64,000 bases of DNA from Actinomycetota bacterium (GTDB taxonomy: Bacteria; Actinomycetota; Acidimicrobiia; Acidimicrobiales; Ilumatobacteraceae), in the NCBI GenBank assembly GCA_963169665.1, contig CAUJET010000037.1, positions 52,249 to 116,248 of the forward strand, written 5' to 3'. A program made the position numbers and the translations under genes. Shown here one piece after another: positions 25,793 through 35,508 of the stretch. How positions within the stretch are numbered: the first letter of the stretch is position 1; every line of letters starts with the position of its first letter. The notes beneath the pieces are model-generated. The model was not told where the DNA came from. It did not search any database and saw only the letters and a list, made by a program, of their open reading frames with translations.

Positions 25793-26674
25793 ATGACGAC
25801 GATCATCACCACGACGATCAGCACGGCGCCACGGACCATCGTGGAGCGGCCCCTGTCACCCACCATCGGTGCCGAGATCGACGGCGTCGATCTGCGCGAC
25901 GAGCTCGGCGACGACACCATCGCAGAGATCCGGTCGGCCCTGCTGCGCTGGAAGGTGATCTTCTTCCGCGACCAGGACATCACCCCGGAACAGCACATCG
26001 CCTTCGCCCGCCGCTTCGGCGAGCTCGAGATCCATCCGGCGACCCCGGCCGACCAGCAGCACCGCGAGGTGCTCCGCATCTCGCACGGACCGAACTCGCG
26101 GGGCCGGGAGAACAACTGGCACTCCGACGTCACGTGGCGGGAAGCCCCGTCGCTCGGCTCGGTCCTGCGAGCCATCGAGCTGCCCGACGTGGGCGGTGAC
26201 ACGCTGTTCGCCGACATGGAGCTCGCCTACGAGCACCTGTCACCGGCGATGAAGGACTGGGTGTGCACGCTCACCGCCACGCACGACATCGCCCGCGTCT
26301 TCGCCAAGCGACTCGGCAAGACCGCCGAGGAGCTGCACGACAAGTACCCGCCGCAGCACCACCCGGTGGTGCGCACCCATCCGGAGACGGGCCGGCGCAC
26401 GCTCTACGTGAACACCGGCTTCACCACGCACATCGACGGGCTGTCGCCGAAGGAGAGCGACTGGCTGCTCGCCCATCTCTACTCGCAGGCGACGTTGCCC
26501 GAGTACCAGTGTCGGTTCCGGTGGCGGCCGAACTCGATCGCGTTCTGGGACAACCGGGCCTGCCAGCACTATGCGGCCAGCGACTACTTCCCGGCCGTTC
26601 GGGTGATGGAGCGCGTGACGGTCGCCGGCGACCGACCTTTCTTCGATCCGACCCGCGAGCCGGTCAGCGGCTGA
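25793..26674 (+). CDS. TauD/TfdA-family Fe(II)/2-oxoglutarate dioxygenase
   Basis: 293 residues. The iron triad is visible as His110-x-Asp112 (NWHSDVTW) and His259 ([10 protein letters not shown]), with the 2-oxoglutarate-binding arginine in [14 protein letters not shown] (Arg270/Arg274). The N-terminal [14 protein letters not shown] and [22 protein letters not shown] are standard TauD motifs. It would hydroxylate a sulfonate, sulfate ester or carboxylate; the alkylsulfatase elsewhere in the window makes a sulfur substrate thinkable but unproven. Its end overlaps the fused monooxygenase gene by 11 bases. Confidence 0.92.
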   Translation: MTTIITTTISTAPRTIVERPLSPTIGAEIDGVDLRDELGDDTIAEIRSALLRWKVIFFRDQDITPEQHIAFARRFGELEIHPATPADQQHREVLRISHGPNSRGRENNWHSDVTWREAPSLGSVLRAIELPDVGGDTLFADMELAYEHLSPAMKDWVCTLTATHDIARVFAKRLGKTAEELHDKYPPQHHPVVRTHPETGRRTLYVNTGFTTHIDGLSPKESDWLLAHLYSQATLPEYQCRFRWRPNSIAFWDNRACQHYAASDYFPAVRVMERVTVAGDRPFFDPTREPVSG

Positions 26675-29318
26675 CCATCGCGTCGAAGAAGCCGCGCAAC
26701 GCCTCGCCCATCTGCTCGCGGTGGGGCGCACCCGAGATGATCATGTCGACCATCGTCAGCGAGGTGTGCGTGTGGCCGCGCGCGCTGATGTGGCGCACCT
26801 CGTTGCCGGCCTCGGCGAGCGCCCGTGCGTACGCGGTGCCCTCGTCGCGGAGCGGGTCGAACTGACACGTGATGATCGTGGCCGGGGGGAGCCCGGACAG
26901 GTCGTCGGCCAGCAATGGCGACGCGAGCGGATCGGCGCGATCGGCCTCGTCGATGTAGTGGTCGGCGAACCAGCGCATCAGCGCCGCGGTCAGCACGTAG
27001 CCCTCGCCGTTGTCGACGTACGACTGGGTGCCCATGCCGAGATCGGTGACCGGGGTGAGCAGCAGTTGCCCCACCAGTGCGGGACCGCCGGCGTCGCGGG
27101 CGAGCTGTGCCGCGACGGCGGCGATGTTCGCCCCGGCGCTCCACCCCGCCACCGCCAGACGCCCCGGGATGCCACCGAGCTCCTCGGCGTGGTCGGCGAC
27201 CCAGCCGAGCGCGGCCATGCCGTCGTGCACCGCTGCCGGGAACCGCGCCTCGGGTGCGTGCCGGTAGTTGCACGAGATGATCACCGCGTTCGACCGGACG
27301 CACAGGTCGCGGCAGAACGGGTCGTCGCTCTCGTGGTCGCCGAGCACCCAACCGCCGCCGTGGAAGTACACGACCACCGGGTGCGGACCCTCGCTCGCCG
27401 GCCTGTACAGCCGGTACGCGAGCGGGCTCCCGTCGGCGGCCGGGAAGGTGCCGTCGACGATCTCACCGACGGCTGGCCCCGTCGGCCGCATCGCCGACGA
27501 CGCCGCCATGAACTCGCGGGCGTGGTCGGCCGACATCGATTCGATGGGTGGCAGTTCGAGGGTGGCCATCATCTGGAGCACCATGCCCACGTCGGGCATC
27601 AGCTCGCGGATCTTGCCGTCGTTGCACTGCGTGCCGCCGGGGCCGTCGATGCGGAAGCCGAGCCAGCCCTTGTCGACGACCTCGTCGCAGATGAGGCGGT
27701 ACGGGCCGACCCCACCGACATAGGGGAGGAACATCCGTGGCTTGCCGGGCACGTTGGCCCCCATGTACCACGAGTTCGCGATCGGGTAGAGGGTGATGTT
27801 GGCGCAGTCGTTGACGTGCACACCCCACGCCTCCTGTGCGGTGTCGGTCGGCTCGATCGTCGCCCATCCGTCCCCGGAGCCGGCACCACCGGCAGCGGCG
27901 ACCTCGCCCAGGTGAGCGATGGCGCCGGTGACCCAGTCGACGTGCTGCTCGATCGACACGGCCATGTTCGACAGCACCGACGGGCTTCCCGGACCGGTGA
28001 TCATGAACAGGTTCGGGAAGCCGACAGAGGTGAGGCCGAGGTACGTGGCGGGACCGTGTGCCCATTGGTCCTTCAGCGTGCGCCCGTCGCGGCCGACGAT
28101 GTCGACGCCGACGAGCGCGCCGGTCATCGCATCGAACCCCGTGGCGAACACGATCGCGTCGAACTCGAACGACTCGCCGGCGGTCTCGATGCCGGTCTCG
28201 GTGATGGTGGTGATCGGGTTGGCGCGCAGGTCGACGAGACGAACGTGCGGCAGGTTGAACGTGGCGTAATAGTTCGTGTCGACGCACGGCCGCTTGGTGC
28301 CGAAGGGATGGTCCTTCGGGCACAGCGCCTCGGCCGTCACCGGGTCGTCCACGATCGAGCGGATCTTCTCGCGGATGAGCTCGCACAGGAGGGCGTTGGC
28401 CTCCTCGTTCACCATGATGTCGTTGAACACGCCGAGCATCTCGAGACCGCCGACCGCCCACACCTCCTCGAACCGGGCACGCCGTTCGGCGTCGGTGAGG
28501 GCCCTGGCCGACAGCAGGGTCGGTTCGCCGGGCACACCGCCTCCGGAGAGCTTGGCCTCGGCACGGTAGGCCGCCGCGTCGGCCGCGATGCGGGCCAGGC
28601 GCTCTTCGTTCGCCGGACCGTTGTACGCGGGGATCGAGAAGTTCGGCGTGCGCTGGAACACCGTCGTCGCGGCGGCCTGGGCTGCCATCAGGGGGATCGA
28701 CTGGATGGCCGACGAGCCGGTGCCGATGACGGCGACGCGCTTGCCGGTGAAGTCGACACCCTCGTGCGGCCAACGGCTCGTGAAGTACACCTCGCCCCTG
28801 AAGCGGTCGTGGCCCTCGATGTCGGGGATCTTCGGCAGCGAGAGGCAGCCGGTCGCCATCACGTAGTACCGGCAGGCGATCGTCTCGCCCCGGTCGGTGC
28901 GCACGTGCCACCGCTTGGCGCCCTCGTCCCACGTCGCCTGCTCGACCCGGGTGACGAAGTCGATGCCCGAGTACAGGTCGTACTTGGTGGCGATGAACTG
29001 GGCGTAGCGGAGGATCTCGGGCTGGGTCGCGTACTTCTCCGACCACGTCCACTCGGTCTCGAGCGCGGGATCGAAGCTGAGCGTGTAGTCGGTGGTGGGG
29101 ATGTCGCACCGAGCGCCCGGGTAGCGGTTCCAGTACCAGGTGCCGCCGACGTCGTCGGCCGCCTCGAGCACCCGGGTGGACATGCCGAGGTCGCGCATCC
29201 GCTTCAACAGGTAGAGCCCCGAGAAGCCGGCGCCCACGATCACGACGTCCACCTCGCCACTCGCCGCCACGGTGTCGGCACCCTGGTGCGGATCGGTCGA
29301 TCGAGCCTGCTCGGCCAT
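26664..29318 (-). CDS. Baeyer-Villiger monooxygenase fused to an alpha/beta-hydrolase esterase
   Basis: 884 residues. Residues 1-590 are a class B flavin monooxygenase: FAD site GxGxxG (29-34), [20 protein letters not shown] site GTGSSA (199-204), ATGFD (392-396). The BVMO fingerprint FxGxxxHxxxWP reads [12 protein letters not shown] (173-184), with Phe179 where the catalytic-loop His is expected. Residues about 610-884 form an acetyl-esterase/HSL-type hydrolase: HGGG 653-656, GWSAG with Ser727, Asp821 (FDPLRDEG), His849. One chain could convert a ketone to an ester and hydrolyse it to alcohol and acid. An AAGGGGG Shine-Dalgarno precedes ATG 29318. Confidence 0.9.
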   Translation of the reverse strand: MAEQARSTDPHQGADTVAASGEVDVVIVGAGFSGLYLLKRMRDLGMSTRVLEAADDVGGTWYWNRYPGARCDIPTTDYTLSFDPALETEWTWSEKYATQPEILRYAQFIATKYDLYSGIDFVTRVEQATWDEGAKRWHVRTDRGETIACRYYVMATGCLSLPKIPDIEGHDRFRGEVYFTSRWPHEGVDFTGKRVAVIGTGSSAIQSIPLMAAQAAATTVFQRTPNFSIPAYNGPANEERLARIAADAAAYRAEAKLSGGGVPGEPTLLSARALTDAERRARFEEVWAVGGLEMLGVFNDIMVNEEANALLCELIREKIRSIVDDPVTAEALCPKDHPFGTKRPCVDTNYYATFNLPHVRLVDLRANPITTITETGIETAGESFEFDAIVFATGFDAMTGALVGVDIVGRDGRTLKDQWAHGPATYLGLTSVGFPNLFMITGPGSPSVLSNMAVSIEQHVDWVTGAIAHLGEVAAAGGAGSGDGWATIEPTDTAQEAWGVHVNDCANITLYPIANSWYMGANVPGKPRMFLPYVGGVGPYRLICDEVVDKGWLGFRIDGPGGTQCNDGKIRELMPDVGMVLQMMATLELPPIESMSADHAREFMAASSAMRPTGPAVGEIVDGTFPAADGSPLAYRLYRPASEGPHPVVVYFHGGGWVLGDHESDDPFCRDLCVRSNAVIISCNYRHAPEARFPAAVHDGMAALGWVADHAEELGGIPGRLAVAGWSAGANIAAVAAQLARDAGGPALVGQLLLTPVTDLGMGTQSYVDNGEGYVLTAALMRWFADHYIDEADRADPLASPLLADDLSGLPPATIITCQFDPLRDEGTAYARALAEAGNEVRHISARGHTHTSLTMVDMIISGAPHREQMGEALRGFFDAMVSR

Positions 29319-29380
29319 GAGAACCCCCTTCGGTCGGACGGCCCCCCAGCCGTCACCGACCTCAGTCTCTCAGAACGGGT

Positions 29381-30853
29381 TCAGCGTCGATTCATCGAGC
29401 CGGTGAGATCGCGGATCGACAGCGTCGCCACAGCGATCGTCTGGTCGCCGATGCCGTAGGGGAGCACCAACAGGTCGCCGATGGCGAGCGCGCCGCAGGT
29501 GTAGACGACGTTGGGCACGTAGCCGTCACGGCCGTCGGGGGTGGGGCGCAGGATCGGTTCGGTCCCGGCGGCGATCACCTGCGACGGGTCGTCGAGGTCG
29601 AGCAAGAGCGCGCCGATGGAGTACGTGCGCACGGCGCCGACCCCGTGGGTGAGCACCAACCATCCCTCGTCGGTCTCGATCGGGGAACCGCAGTTGCCGA
29701 GCTGCACGAGCTCCCATGGCTGCTCGGAGGTCTGGATCACCGTCGAGCTGTCCCAGCACAGGAGGTCGTCGGACCACGCCACCGAGTTGGTCTCACGATC
29801 GGCCCGCGACAGCGCGACATACCGTCCGTCGATCTGGCGGGGGAACAGGGCCAACCCCTTGCCCCGCGCCGCGATGCCGGCCATCGGCGTCACCTCGAAC
29901 GAACGGAAGTCCTCGGTCGTGAGCAGGTTCTGGCCGATGTTCGTCCCGTCGAACGCGGTGTACGTGGCGCAGTAGCGCGGGGCGCTGCCGTCGACCACCT
30001 CCACGAAACGGGCGTCCTCCATGCCGTGGAGCTCGATCGGTGAGGTGGGCCACAGCACCCGCTCGCAGATCTCGGTGTCCGCCGGGAACGTGGCGGCGTA
30101 CGAACTGCAGCCCAGCATCTGCAGGTGGGTCACCGTGTCCACGGCGTGGCGCCGTGTTGCGGCGTCGTTGGTGAGCACCGTGAGCCGGTCGCGGAGCTGG
30201 ACGTCGTCGAAGCGGCCGGGGAGGGGATCGAGGACGAACGAGGCGTTCTCGTGGTCGTCGTGGAGCTCGGCGAGCTTGCGGTGCAGCACCGCCTTGTGGT
30301 GGGTGCCGGAACCGAGCGTGCCGATCTGGGCGAACGCCGCTGGACGATCGAGCTGCACGTCCCCGTCGGCGGAGACCGACCCCGTGCGGAACCCGATCGA
30401 GGAGCGGTGCCCCTCGCCGATGCAGCGAGTGCTGAGCACGAACGCGGTGCTGCCGTCGGCCGGTTGCTCCGGATGGGCCACGATCGACGGGTTGCACAGG
30501 GCGGCGCCCTCGATGGCGTACTCGTGGGAGAACACCGCTCCCAGCAGGCGCCGGCGGGACGTGCTCAACGCCCCTGCGCCGTCCAGCCGCTGGTCGATGC
30601 CGGCGGCGTGCAGCTCGAACGACGCGAGCAGGTGACGGTGCCGATGGTCGAAGCGGGCCACGACATCGGCGAGCTCCGATGCCACCTCGGCCTCGTCCAG
30701 TGCCAGGACGCGATCGATCACGGATCCCGCCCGCGAATCACCGGGCCCGACGTCCTCGCGGCCGGGTACGAAGAAGCGGAGCACGACCCGCGAGGGGTCG
30801 GGGACGAGGGCGATCTCGGTGCGGTGGAGGTCGACGGGGATGGAGGCGCTCAT
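29381..30853 (-). CDS. GH130-type beta-mannoside phosphorylase/hydrolase
   Basis: 490 residues. A helical N-terminal region (about 35-95) precedes a five-bladed propeller: IELHGMEDARFVEV matches the GxEDPR catalytic-acid motif of GH130, and NVVYTCGALAIGDLLVLPYGIGD matches its conserved C-terminal blade. GH130 enzymes phosphorolyse beta-mannosides to mannose 1-phosphate, though some are hydrolases. The ATG overlaps the stop of the upstream gene (ATGA), so it is the third cistron of a GT4-toroid-GH130 operon. Substrate is inferred from the family only. Confidence 0.85.
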   Translation of the reverse strand: MSASIPVDLHRTEIALVPDPSRVVLRFFVPGREDVGPGDSRAGSVIDRVLALDEAEVASELADVVARFDHRHRHLLASFELHAAGIDQRLDGAGALSTSRRRLLGAVFSHEYAIEGAALCNPSIVAHPEQPADGSTAFVLSTRCIGEGHRSSIGFRTGSVSADGDVQLDRPAAFAQIGTLGSGTHHKAVLHRKLAELHDDHENASFVLDPLPGRFDDVQLRDRLTVLTNDAATRRHAVDTVTHLQMLGCSSYAATFPADTEICERVLWPTSPIELHGMEDARFVEVVDGSAPRYCATYTAFDGTNIGQNLLTTEDFRSFEVTPMAGIAARGKGLALFPRQIDGRYVALSRADRETNSVAWSDDLLCWDSSTVIQTSEQPWELVQLGNCGSPIETDEGWLVLTHGVGAVRTYSIGALLLDLDDPSQVIAAGTEPILRPTPDGRDGYVPNVVYTCGALAIGDLLVLPYGIGDQTIAVATLSIRDLTGSMNRR

Positions 30854-31875
30854 GCGGCCACCATCCGAGCGGCGCGGGCCCGTTGCACGGTGGACACGAA
30901 CGCGAGCGTCGACTCGGCGCCCTCGTTGGTGTTCGGGCCGTCGGCGCGCAGGCCGTCGTAGCCGCCACCGGAGTGGCTGTCCCACATCTCGGCGGCGCTG
31001 TCGTTGCGGCCCTCGAACCAGTCGAGTGCCAGCACCACCCGTGCGGACCAGTCGGGATCGCCGGTGAGGGTGAACGCCCGCCAGCAGGCATCGGCGATGG
31101 CCGCCACCTCGATCGGTTGCTGATCGAACTGCGGTGCGGTGTCGGCCGGCCCGCGGCCACCGACGCCCACCACCGACAGGTGACCGTCACGGGTCTGTAG
31201 ATCGACCAGCCAGGTGAGCATCGCGAGGCCGGCATCGAGTACGCGGGGGTCGCCGAGCGAAGCGCCGGCAGCGATCAAGGCCTCGGGCAGTGCGGCATTG
31301 GCATAGGCGAGACGCGGTTCGGGCCATCGCCACGAGGCCGTCGCCGGATCGGTCGGATCGGGTACGCCGATCCGCTCGACCGCATCGACCATCAGCCGAT
31401 GTGCGCCGGCGTGCTGCCGGTGCACGGACAGCACATCGGCCGCCCCGAGCGCGGCGAACGCCATGGAGCGTCGCCACGGCGACCGGCAACTGGCGCTCGT
31501 CTCGAACGCCCGCAGCGCCGTGGCGCGGACCTCCGGGTCGTCGTGATGCGTCGCTGCGGCACCGAAACCCCACAGGGCGCGGCCCCACCAGTCCTCGGTG
31601 CCCGGCTCGTCGGTCCACCGGCCGTCGCTGTCGAGCCGGTTCCTGATCCGGCCGTCAGGTGCCTGGGCCGCCAGACAGAACGACAGGGCCTGACGGCCGA
31701 GTCGCCCGGCCGCGCCCTCGTCCGGTTCGCGCGCAGCCACCACGAGGAGCCGGGCGTTGTCGTCGGTGCAATAGCCGTGCTCGAGCCGGCGGACCGTGCC
31801 GTCGGCGTGTTCGAAGAGGCCGTGCTCGCCGGACAGGCGATCGAGGTGGTCGAACGTGCGGATGCGGGCGATCAC
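30850..31875 (-). CDS. Predicted (alpha/alpha)6-toroid carbohydrate-active protein
   Basis: 341 residues, with repeated helical hairpins and aromatic/acidic clefts: RLEHGYCTDDNARLL, GTEDWWGRALWGFGAAA, SWRWPEPRLAYANAALPEAL, and a final GGGYDGL followed by NEGAESTLAF. The pattern resembles the six-hairpin toroid found in many glycoside hydrolases and epimerases. No family is assigned with confidence. GTG 31875 overlaps the stop of the glycosyltransferase gene (GTGA) and the stop overlaps the GH130 start, so the product is made with them and probably acts on the same glycan. Confidence 0.75.
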   Translation of the reverse strand: MIARIRTFDHLDRLSGEHGLFEHADGTVRRLEHGYCTDDNARLLVVAAREPDEGAAGRLGRQALSFCLAAQAPDGRIRNRLDSDGRWTDEPGTEDWWGRALWGFGAAATHHDDPEVRATALRAFETSASCRSPWRRSMAFAALGAADVLSVHRQHAGAHRLMVDAVERIGVPDPTDPATASWRWPEPRLAYANAALPEALIAAGASLGDPRVLDAGLAMLTWLVDLQTRDGHLSVVGVGGRGPADTAPQFDQQPIEVAAIADACWRAFTLTGDPDWSARVVLALDWFEGRNDSAAEMWDSHSGGGYDGLRADGPNTNEGAESTLAFVSTVQRARAARMVAA

Positions 31876-33089
31876 GAGCGATGCGCGCCTGCGCCCGTGG
31901 GCACCAGTTCGTCGAACACGTCCCGATACCTCGCCGCGACCGCGCGCCAGGTGAGCGACGGCGCGAGCGCCTTCGCCCTGGCGGTCAGCGACGCCAGGTG
32001 GGCGGGGTCGCTCACCACGGAACGGATGGCCGAGGCCATCGCGACGGGGTTCGCGTGTGGCACGACGATCCCGGCACCGCTCGACAGGAGTTCCACCGCG
32101 TGGGGGAACGCCGTGGCGATCACAGGCCGGCCGGCGGCGATGGCGTCGACGAGCACGCCGGAGGTCGCCTGATCCTTCGAGTCGTACGGGAGCACGACCA
32201 GGGTCGACGAGGCGACGAGGCGCATCAGATCGGGGACGTCGCGATAGGTGTCGTCGAAGTGGACACTCGCCGCGACGCCCGCCGACCAGGTCTCCCGGAT
32301 GAGCGACCGTCGGTAGTCGTCGCCGTCGCGGGCGAACACCTTGGGATGCGTCGCACCGGCGACCGTGTACTGCACGGCGGGGCGGAGGTTGGTGAGCAAC
32401 GACATCGCACGGATCACGTGCTCGATGCCCTTGCCGGGCCCGAGGAGACCCCACGTGAGCATCGTGGGCCGCCGATCGGTGACGCGGTCGATGCTGCCGT
32501 ACGGTGCCGGGGTCGGCGGCGTGGCGCCGTGGGGGATCACCCGCAGCGAGGCCTCGTCGACGTCGTAGCCGCTGAGCAGCCGTTCGCCGGCGGCGTTCGT
32601 CATCACCACGACCCGCGACGCGAGCTCACAGACACGTTCGAGCACGATCCGTTGGTGTTCGGTCGGCTCCGCCGGGACCGTGTGCAGCACGACGACGGTG
32701 GGCACCTCGATGCCCCGGAGCAGGTCGAGTACCTCGTCACCATCGGCGCCCCCGTAGATGCCGTACTCGTGCTGGACGATCGCCACGTCACAGCTCGACA
32801 GCACCTCGCACGCCGCGGCGACGCTCGCCGGGACGCCGTTGGAGAGCACGTGCACGCCGGCTCGCCACGGTGCGTGCTCGCTGCCGTCGTCGATCGCCAC
32901 GACCTCGACCAGGTCGCCGTCGCGCACGAGTTCGCGCTCGAGCGCGCTGGTGAACGTGGCCAGACCGCACAGTGCCGGCGGATAGGTGCTCACGAGGCCG
33001 ACGCGACGGATGCGGGTCGGCTCGTGCTGGTCGCGCTGCTGTGGCAGCTGATGGATGGAGCCCCACGGCTCCGGCGAGTCACAAGGCAT
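31872..33089 (-). CDS. GT4-family glycosyltransferase
   Basis: 405 residues, GT-B fold. N-terminal acceptor domain begins VGLVSTYPPALCGLATFTSAL (the PPxxCGxA pattern of GT4 enzymes); the C-terminal nucleotide-sugar domain contains LTWGLLGPGKGIEHVIRAM, SSTLVVLPYDSKDQATSGVLVDAIAAGRPVIAT, including the E/S-x7-E-like region. It would build a glycoside from GDP-mannose or UDP-sugar in the cytoplasm. ATG 33089 is chosen over 33161 because a GGAGG Shine-Dalgarno sits 5 bases upstream. First gene of the operon with the toroid and GH130 proteins. Confidence 0.88.
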   Translation of the reverse strand: MPCDSPEPWGSIHQLPQQRDQHEPTRIRRVGLVSTYPPALCGLATFTSALERELVRDGDLVEVVAIDDGSEHAPWRAGVHVLSNGVPASVAAACEVLSSCDVAIVQHEYGIYGGADGDEVLDLLRGIEVPTVVVLHTVPAEPTEHQRIVLERVCELASRVVVMTNAAGERLLSGYDVDEASLRVIPHGATPPTPAPYGSIDRVTDRRPTMLTWGLLGPGKGIEHVIRAMSLLTNLRPAVQYTVAGATHPKVFARDGDDYRRSLIRETWSAGVAASVHFDDTYRDVPDLMRLVASSTLVVLPYDSKDQATSGVLVDAIAAGRPVIATAFPHAVELLSSGAGIVVPHANPVAMASAIRSVVSDPAHLASLTARAKALAPSLTWRAVAARYRDVFDELVPTGAGAHRS

Positions 33090-33177
33090 GGAGGCCTCCT
33101 CGACGTGGTGGCGAGGCGTCGAACCTGCACGGGGCGACAGCGCTACGGCCGTCCTGCCCAAGCGAGGCGACTCGTCC

Positions 33178-33191
33178 GGTGAGACCTCACC
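33178..33191. promoter_or_regulatory. Inverted repeat GGTGAG-AC-CTCACC between divergent sugar operons
   Basis: A perfect 6-bp dyad with a 2-base spacer lies in the 158-base gap between the GT4 and GH4 genes, 57 bases before the GH4 start. It could be an operator shared by both operons; no cognate regulator is encoded nearby. Confidence 0.35.
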
Positions 33192-33247
33192 TTACCCCGG
33201 AGGCCGACGCACGAGGGTGGGGGCCACCGGCCGGTACTGTGACGCAT

Positions 33248-34546
33248 GTGAAGGTGTGCGTGATCGGCGGGGGCTCCACCTACACGCCCGAGCTCGTCGA
33301 CGGCCTGCTCCGACGACGCCACCTGCTCGACCTCCACGAGATCCATCTCGTCGACCACGACGACGCCCGCCTCGGCGTCCTCGGGCCCCTCGCAGCCCGA
33401 ATGGCCGCCCGGACGCAGGATCGTGAGGGCGGCGCGGTGACGGTGCGGTGGACCACCGATCGCGCCGTCGGCATCGCCGGGTCGCGCTTCGTGGTGAGCC
33501 AGATCAGGGTCGGCGGGATGGCCGCACGCGAGCGAGACGAACAGCTGGGCCGCAAGTTCGGCCTGGTCGGCCAGGAGACCGTCGGTGTCGGTGGGTTCGC
33601 GAACGCGCTGCGCACGATCCCGGTCGCACTCGACATCGCGGCCGACGTGGCCAGATGGGCGCCCGAAGCGACCCTGCTGAACTTCACGAACCCGGCCGGC
33701 CTGGTCACCGAGGCCCTGTGCCGTCACGCGGACGTGGCGACCATCGGCCTCTGCAACGTGCCGTGGACCGTGAAGGCGCGCGTCGCCGCATCGCTGGGCG
33801 TGACGGCCGAGGAGGTCGACGTCGACTACGTCGGGCTCAACCATCTCAGCTGGGTGCGGCGTGTCAGCGTGGCCGGTGTCGATCGCACGCCCGAGGTGCT
33901 GCACGGCCTCGAGCAGCGCACGAGCAGGGTCCTGTCGTCGGCCCACGCGGATGACGAGCCGGACTGGACGCCCGAAGCGATCCGCCTGCTCGGTGCGATC
34001 CCGAACTACTACCTCCTCTACTACTACGAGACCGACGCCTGGGTCCGTTTCCAGGAGGCGAACCCGACGCGTGCCTCGGCGGTGCAGGAGATCGAGGCCG
34101 CCCTGCTGCGTCGGTACGCCGACCCAGCGCTGACGGAGAAGCCGGCAGAGCTGGCGTCGCGTGGCGGGGCCCACTACTCCGAGGCAGCGGCAGCCCTGAT
34201 GGCCGACCTGGTCGCCGGCACCGGCGCCGTGCACGTGGTGAACACCCCCAACCGCGGTGCGATCCCCGGGCTCGACGACGACGTGGTCGTCGAGGTCGCG
34301 GCGCGGATCGGGTCTGCCGGGCCGGAGCCGATCGGCGTGGCCCCGCTTCGGCCCGACATGGACGCGTTGGTGCGCACGATGAAGGACGTCGAGCTGCTCA
34401 CCGTGGAAGCAGCGGTGCGCGGCGACGCCGACGCCGCGATGCGCGCACTCGTCACCAACCCGCTCGGGCCGTCGATGTCGGCGGCACCGGCGGTGTGGGC
34501 GCGCCTGCTCGAGATGAACGCCGGCGTGCTCGGGCGACTCGGCTGA
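33248..34546 (+). CDS. Family 4 glycoside hydrolase (6-phospho-beta-glucosidase type)
   Basis: 432 residues. N-terminal NAD-binding GGGSTYTPEL (residues 7-16), then the metal-binding cysteine motif GLCNVPW (Cys169-Asn170) and GLNHLSW (Asn198-His199), all diagnostic for GH4, which cleaves glycosides by an NAD- and Mn-dependent redox mechanism. GGAHYSEAAAAL and NRGAIPGLDDDVVVEV match the LicH/CelF branch acting on 6-phospho-beta-glucosides. GTG 33248 follows TACTGT (33235-33240) by 7 bases. Its stop overlaps the start of the kinase gene (TGATG). Confidence 0.92.
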   Translation: MKVCVIGGGSTYTPELVDGLLRRRHLLDLHEIHLVDHDDARLGVLGPLAARMAARTQDREGGAVTVRWTTDRAVGIAGSRFVVSQIRVGGMAARERDEQLGRKFGLVGQETVGVGGFANALRTIPVALDIAADVARWAPEATLLNFTNPAGLVTEALCRHADVATIGLCNVPWTVKARVAASLGVTAEEVDVDYVGLNHLSWVRRVSVAGVDRTPEVLHGLEQRTSRVLSSAHADDEPDWTPEAIRLLGAIPNYYLLYYYETDAWVRFQEANPTRASAVQEIEAALLRRYADPALTEKPAELASRGGAHYSEAAAALMADLVAGTGAVHVVNTPNRGAIPGLDDDVVVEVAARIGSAGPEPIGVAPLRPDMDALVRTMKDVELLTVEAAVRGDADAAMRALVTNPLGPSMSAAPAVWARLLEMNAGVLGRLG

Positions 34547-35508
34547 TGTCGGCCGGAGCGGGTCGGGGCGTGCTGCTCGGGGTGGACGGGGGCGGCACCA
34601 AGACCGACGTCGTCGTCGCCGACCTCACCGGTCGTACCCGCTGCACCGTGCGCGTCGGTTGTACCAACCACGAGTCGGTCGGACTCGTGGCGGCCATGTC
34701 CGAGCTGGAGCGCGGCGTCCGCGACGCGCTCGACGGAGCGGGCGCGGCGGCCGGCGACGTGGTCGTCGCCGCGTACGGCCTGGCCGGCCTCGACTGGCAC
34801 AGCGACGAACTCGCGATCGGCGGCTCGCTCGACATGTTCGGACTCGGTGGCGACCGGATCCTCGTCAACGATTCGATGATCGCGTTGCGGGCGGGCAGCA
34901 GCCGAGGATGGGGCATCGTGTCCAGCGTCGGCACGGGCGCGGTCACCGCAGGCGTCGCGCCGGACGGACGCGTCGCTCGCACCATGTCCGTCGGGTGGGG
35001 CGAGCCCTGTGGTGCGTATTCGCTCGTGGCAGATGCCCTCCATGCGATCGCGGCTGCGCACCATCGTTCGGGGGAGCCGACAGCGCTCACCGAACTCCTG
35101 TTGGAGGCGCTCGGCGCTGCGGACGTCGTCACCCTGTTCGAGGAACTCAGCCGCGGCCGTCGACGCGTCGACGGGCGTCACGCCCCGCTGGTGCAGCGGG
35201 CCGTCGATGCCGGCGACAGCGTGGCGGCCGACCTGCTCGACCGCAGCGCGGTGCAGCACGCGGCGATGGTCGTCGGCATCGCCGACCAGCTCGCCCTGCG
35301 CGACGTCGAGTTCGAATTGGTGACCGCCGGCGGCGTGCACACCGCCGGCGGGCGTTTCGGCGAGGCGTTCGTGGCCCATGTGCTCGAACGGTGCTCGGGC
35401 GCGATCGTGGCGCCGTTGACGGCGCCGCCCGTGACGGGGGCGATCGGCCTCGCCCTCGATCTCGCGTCGGACGCCGACCGGGACGTCAGACGAAGTCGTC
35501 GAGCCTGA
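34546..35508 (+). CDS. BadF/BcrA-type sugar kinase (N-acetylglucosamine kinase-like)
   Basis: 320 residues, ASKHA fold. Phosphate-1 loop GVDGGGTKTDVVVAD at the N-terminus, AYGLAGLDWHSDE, VNDSMIALRAG, phosphate-2 SSVGTGAVTAGV, and a C-terminal GGVHTAGGRFG adenosine-type loop. Members phosphorylate N-acetylglucosamine or related sugars. Coupled to the GH4 glycosidase by a 1-base stop/start overlap, so it likely phosphorylates the free sugar released by that enzyme or the glycoside before cleavage. The end overlaps the convergent monooxygenase by 23 bases. Confidence 0.87.
   Translation: MSAGAGRGVLLGVDGGGTKTDVVVADLTGRTRCTVRVGCTNHESVGLVAAMSELERGVRDALDGAGAAAGDVVVAAYGLAGLDWHSDELAIGGSLDMFGLGGDRILVNDSMIALRAGSSRGWGIVSSVGTGAVTAGVAPDGRVARTMSVGWGEPCGAYSLVADALHAIAAAHHRSGEPTALTELLLEALGAADVVTLFEELSRGRRRVDGRHAPLVQRAVDAGDSVAADLLDRSAVQHAAMVVGIADQLALRDVEFELVTAGGVHTAGGRFGEAFVAHVLERCSGAIVAPLTAPPVTGAIGLALDLASDADRDVRRSRRA

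Noticed and set aside
26721..29459. 912-residue plus-strand open frame
   Set aside because: Shadow of the BVMO-esterase gene caused by GC-biased codons; low-complexity Arg/Val/Gly composition and no recognisable domain.
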